DNA of 64,000 nt from an uncultured Lachnospiraceae bacterium (lineage in GTDB: Bacteria; Bacillota; Clostridia; Lachnospirales; Lachnospiraceae), in NCBI GenBank assembly GCA_902779305.1, contig CACZBD010000011.1, positions 167,268-231,267 on the forward strand. The letters are read 5' to 3'. Position numbers and translations under genes: made by a program. Below, in pieces: positions 61,157 to 64,000 of this stretch. Under the pieces are notes generated by a model that was not told the origin of the DNA, did no database searches, and saw only the letters and a program-made list of their open reading frames with translations. Numbering within the stretch: position 1 is the stretch's first letter; every line of letters starts with the position of its first letter.

Positions 61157-63421
61157 ATGAATCAGATCATTGATACACTGAATGAGAAACAAAGAGAAGC
61201 GGCTCTGACTGTTGATGGGCCGCTTTTAATTTTGGCGGGGGCAGGCAGCGGCAAGACCAGGGTGCTCACGAACCGTGCCGCCTACCTGATCAGCGACTGC
61301 GATGTCAAACCGTGGAATATCCTTGCGATCACGTTTACGAACAAGGCAGCGGGAGAGATGCGCGAGAGGATCGACAAGCTGGTTGACGAATACGCGGAGA
61401 GCATCTGGGTGGCGACTTTTCATGCGACCTGTGTGCGGATCCTGCGCCGCTACATCGACAAACTCGGATATGACACGAATTTTACGATCTATGATACGGA
61501 TGATTCGCAGACGGTCATGAAGGAAGTCTGCAAACGTCTGGATGTGGACACAAAACAGTTCAGTCCGAGAAACCTTCTTTCCGCCATTTCCAAGGCCAAG
61601 AATGAGATGCTTTCACCGGATGACTTTGTTGCTGCGGAACCCTGGGACTATGGCAGAAAGAGAATGGGAAAGATCTATGCGGAATATGAAAAGACGCTGC
61701 AGAAGAACAATGCCCTTGATTTTGACGACCTGCTCTTAAAGACCGTGGAACTGTTCAAGGCCCATCCGGAGGTGCTTTCCTATTATCAGGACCGCTTCCT
61801 CTACATCATGGTGGATGAATACCAGGATACGAATACGGTCCAGTTTGAACTGATCCGTCTGCTTGCGCAAAAGAACAGAAATATCTGCGTGGTCGGCGAT
61901 GACGACCAGTCGATCTATAAATTCCGCGGAGCCAATATCCGCAATATCCTTGATTTTGAAAAAGTGTATCCGGATGCGAAAGTGATCCGGCTCGAGCAGA
62001 ATTACCGCTCCACGCAGACGATATTGGATGCGGCAAATTCCGTGATCAGAAACAATGAGTCCAGGAAAAGCAAATCTTTATGGACGGACAAAGGGGCAGG
62101 CAGCAAGGTGCGCTTCTGCCAGTTCGACACGGCTTATGAGGAAGCGGAGTTTGTATCCGATGACATCGCAAGACGGGTCAGAAAAGAAGGACTTTCTTAC
62201 CATGATTTTGCCGTGCTGTACAGGACCAACGCCCAGTCCCGTCTGCTGGAAGAAAAAATGATCCTAAACAGCATCCCCTATGATGTGGTCGGGGGCGTGA
62301 ACTTCTACAGCAGGCGCGAGATCAAGGACCTGCTGGCGTATCTGAAGACCATTGACAATGCCAGGGATGATCTGGCGGTCAGCCGTATCATCAATGTGCC
62401 AAAGCGCGGGATCGGAACCACAACGGTTAACCGGATCCGTGACTATGCGATGGCGAACGGGATCTCCTTCTACGAAGCATTAAAGATCTGTGAGCAGATC
62501 CCGCAGGCGGCAAAGGGCGCTTCGAAGATCAAGGGCTTTGTGGACATGATCGAGACTTTCCGGAAAAAGGCGGAGCAGTGCACGATCGAGGAACTGATCA
62601 GTGTGATCCTGCATACGACGGAATACATCGAGCAGATGGATGCGGCAGACGAGATCGAGCTGCAGACCCGGGTCGACAACATCGACGAATTCATTAACAA
62701 GGTGATCTCCTACGAAGAAGAGAACGAACAGCCTTCGCTTTCCCGTTTCCTTGAGGAAGTTGCGCTGGTTGCGGATATCGACAATGTGGATGCGGATGCG
62801 GATCATGTGATGCTGATGACGTTGCATGCGGCAAAGGGGCTGGAATTTCCCTATGTGTACTTAACGGGTATGGAAGACGGCCTGTTCCCCGGATATATGA
62901 GCATTACCGATGATGACCCTTCGGAACTTGAAGAGGAGAGGCGCCTGTGCTATGTCGGGATCACCAGAACGATGGAACATCTGACACTGACCTGTGCACG
63001 CGCAAGGATGATCCGCGGTGAGACACAGTACAATGCGGTTTCAAGGTTTGTAAGGGAGATCGATCAGACTCTTTTGGATGGAAAAGTTGCACCCGTAAGA
63101 CTTCGCGACAGCGATATCCCGAGTCCTTCCGTGACGGAGTTTAGCAGAAGGATGGTCCGGGAAAAACCTTATGCGAAACTTCCGGAGAAGCAGTTCAACC
63201 CTGCAAATCCTTATCCGGTCGTAAAAAAGGGAGCGGAGCTGCTTCAGGGAAAGCAGGCCCCGGATTATGAAGCCGGCGACAGGGTCAGCCATGTGAAGTT
63301 TGGAACAGGTGTCGTGCAAGAGATCCGGGACGGCGGCCGTGATTTTGAAGTGACCGTTGATTTTGAAAACTACGGGATCAAGAAAATGTTTGCCTCTTTT
63401 GCAAAATTGAAAAAATTGTAA
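61157..63421 (+). CDS. pcrA: ATP-dependent DNA helicase PcrA/UvrD
   Basis: Superfamily 1A 3'-5' helicase of 754 residues for repair and replication-conflict resolution. Q-motif LNEKQREAAL, Walker A AGAGSGKTR, motif Ia ITFTNKAAGEMRER, DEYQDTN (Walker B), motif III GDDDQSIYKFRGA, motif IV LEQNYRST, motif V MTLHAAKGLEFPYVYLTGMEDGLFPG and motif VI EERRLCYVGITR. The C-terminal Tudor-like RNA-polymerase contact region is present (YEAGDRVSHVKFGTGVVQEI). It begins nine bases after yerC with GAGAGGAT. Confidence 0.96.
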   Translation: MNQIIDTLNEKQREAALTVDGPLLILAGAGSGKTRVLTNRAAYLISDCDVKPWNILAITFTNKAAGEMRERIDKLVDEYAESIWVATFHATCVRILRRYIDKLGYDTNFTIYDTDDSQTVMKEVCKRLDVDTKQFSPRNLLSAISKAKNEMLSPDDFVAAEPWDYGRKRMGKIYAEYEKTLQKNNALDFDDLLLKTVELFKAHPEVLSYYQDRFLYIMVDEYQDTNTVQFELIRLLAQKNRNICVVGDDDQSIYKFRGANIRNILDFEKVYPDAKVIRLEQNYRSTQTILDAANSVIRNNESRKSKSLWTDKGAGSKVRFCQFDTAYEEAEFVSDDIARRVRKEGLSYHDFAVLYRTNAQSRLLEEKMILNSIPYDVVGGVNFYSRREIKDLLAYLKTIDNARDDLAVSRIINVPKRGIGTTTVNRIRDYAMANGISFYEALKICEQIPQAAKGASKIKGFVDMIETFRKKAEQCTIEELISVILHTTEYIEQMDAADEIELQTRVDNIDEFINKVISYEEENEQPSLSRFLEEVALVADIDNVDADADHVMLMTLHAAKGLEFPYVYLTGMEDGLFPGYMSITDDDPSELEEERRLCYVGITRTMEHLTLTCARARMIRGETQYNAVSRFVREIDQTLLDGKVAPVRLRDSDIPSPSVTEFSRRMVREKPYAKLPEKQFNPANPYPVVKKGAELLQGKQAPDYEAGDRVSHVKFGTGVVQEIRDGGRDFEVTVDFENYGIKKMFASFAKLKKL

Positions 63422-63511
63422 AAAAATTTTTGGAAAGCATGGAAAAATTCCGATAGTTATGTTAAACTAATAACAAATATTCTTGAATGTACAAGACCAA
63501 GGAGGACGGGT

Positions 63512-63835
63512 ATGGATAAATTTAACGGCTTTGTAGCAACACTGAAGGAACAGGAAGCAGCAGGTCTGGCGAAGGCAGGAGAACTTCTGAACGCAGGCAA
63601 GAAACTTGCAAAACTGCAGAAGAAGGAAGAGGAAGAGCAGAAGAAGAACAACACGATCGTGATCGTGATCGGCATCGTTGTGGGCCTGATCGTGATCGCA
63701 GGGATCGCGTATGCGTTATACCGCTATTTCACACCGGATTATCTGGATGATTTTGAAGACGATCTGGATGATGAATTTGATGATGATTTTGACGACGATT
63801 TCTTCGAGGGTGAGCCGTCAAAGACGAAAGCCTGA
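63512..63835 (+). CDS. Small single-pass membrane protein with coiled coil and acidic tail
   Basis: A 107-residue protein. Residues 1-50 are an Ala/Lys/Glu-rich amphipathic helix, about 48-72 is a strongly hydrophobic TM segment (TIVIVIGIVVGLIVIAGIAYALY), and the rest is an Asp/Glu/Phe-rich tail (YLDDFEDDLDDEFDDDF...). It resembles DUF4366-like small membrane proteins of Lachnospiraceae, without certainty. It has an excellent ribosome site (AAGGAGGA) and its own terminator. Topology and function are unknown. Confidence 0.75.
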   Translation: MDKFNGFVATLKEQEAAGLAKAGELLNAGKKLAKLQKKEEEEQKKNNTIVIVIGIVVGLIVIAGIAYALYRYFTPDYLDDFEDDLDDEFDDDFDDDFFEGEPSKTKA

Positions 63836-63877
63836 TCCGGCAGGGAAATGACGGATCGGTCATGACAGGTATCAGGG

Positions 63878-63907
63878 GCGCCTCATGAGAGATGAGGCGC
63901 TTTTTTT
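63878..63907 (+). terminator. Rho-independent terminator, insertion target of the group II intron
   Basis: A perfect 9-base-pair stem (63878-63886 with 63892-63900, GCGCCTCAT/ATGAGGCGC) with a 5-base loop and seven T. The intron sequence begins one or two bases after the T-tract. Confidence 0.95.
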
Positions 63908-63908
63908 G

Positions 63909-64000
63909 GTTTGCGCGCCATGGGCGCGCTCTAACGGGTGGAAGTCCCGAGTACGCGTAGGCAACGACGAAGTACATAGCTGAACAGCAAGGGTGTCCAT
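63909..64000 (+). mobile_element. 5' end of a group IIC (bacterial class C) intron, cut by window end
   Basis: The last 90 bases match the conserved 5' part of group IIC ribozymes, as I recall the Oceanobacillus iheyensis type. It starts near GTTTGCGCGCCATGGGCGCG, then has TCTAACGGGTGGAAGTCCCG and GCAAGGGTGTCC, which belong to domain I. Class C introns insert just behind transcription terminator hairpins, and this one follows the terminator at 63878-63907. The reverse transcriptase/maturase gene would lie beyond the window. The exact first base (63909 or 63910) is uncertain. Confidence 0.85.

Overview
The window looks like chromosome of an anaerobic, motile member of the Clostridia, most likely a Lachnospiraceae-type organism. 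The basis is a complete anaerobic (cbi-type) late cobalamin pathway, the order yicC-gmk-rpoZ-rimO-pgsA-cinA-recA-recX, a LexA operator of the Firmicutes type (CGAAC-N4-GTTCG) at recA, Gram-positive style Shine-Dalgarno sites, RqcH and YerC homologues, and a mid-range GC content. The genus cannot be fixed from sequence reading alone. No rRNA, tRNA, CRISPR array or prophage is visible, and no stretch without a gene exceeds about 230 bases.

Region 1 (1-16623) is a single-strand, tightly overlapping operon. It holds a corrinoid or iron-chelate type ABC transporter (binding protein cut by the window edge, permease, ATPase), then cobQ, cobT, cobU, cobS, cbiB, cobD, cbiC, cbiD, cbiF, cbiG, cbiH, a three-domain cbiJ-cbiE-cbiT fusion, and cbiA. 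It covers ring contraction through nucleotide-loop assembly. Cobalt insertion (cbiK/cbiX) and the C20 methyltransferase (cbiL) are not in the window. It is followed by a small A+T-rich two-gene cassette (16803-17446) resembling a free-standing metallopeptidase toxin domain with its immunity partner, closed by a strong terminator.

Region 2 (17601-39003) is a mosaic of transport, sensing and sugar genes: a DUF3298-like lipoprotein, a small Cys-rich protein, a MATE exporter, an MscL channel with an added zinc ribbon, MntP, an Opp-type peptide importer (oppABCDF), a chemoreceptor, a 5TMR/HAMP/PP2C phosphatase next to a GH13 glucosidase, a GPH-family sugar symporter bounded by exact 28-nt inverted repeats, rqcH, and a second GH13 glucosidase.

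Region 3 (39083-47888) is housekeeping: yicC, gmk, rpoZ, rimO, pgsA, cinA, SOS-regulated recA and recX, an orphan HisA of the eukaryotic type, and a REC/HD-GYP response regulator that should degrade cyclic di-GMP.

Region 4 (48065-58813) is the most unusual part. After a cold-shock protein, a well-formed promoter drives a close-packed cluster: a membrane-anchored M23-like protein without zinc ligands, a bactofilin, two proteins carrying four receiver-like domains that all lack the phospho-acceptor Asp, a membrane-anchored GH25 muramidase, a lone GspF/PilC-type membrane protein, and a membrane-anchored protein with a beta-helix-like tail. It is followed by a SARP-like regulator ending in a GGDEF-fold domain whose active site is lost but whose RxxD I-site is kept, and by a LacI-type ligand-binding diguanylate cyclase with the reverse pattern. 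I propose a cell-envelope machine organised by bactofilin and controlled by cyclic di-GMP. The parts are visible in the sequence; the system is inference.

Region 5 (58814-64000) holds a cation/proton antiporter, cheC, yerC, pcrA, a small membrane protein with an acidic tail, a terminator, and directly behind its T-tract the 5' end of a group IIC intron that runs off the window.
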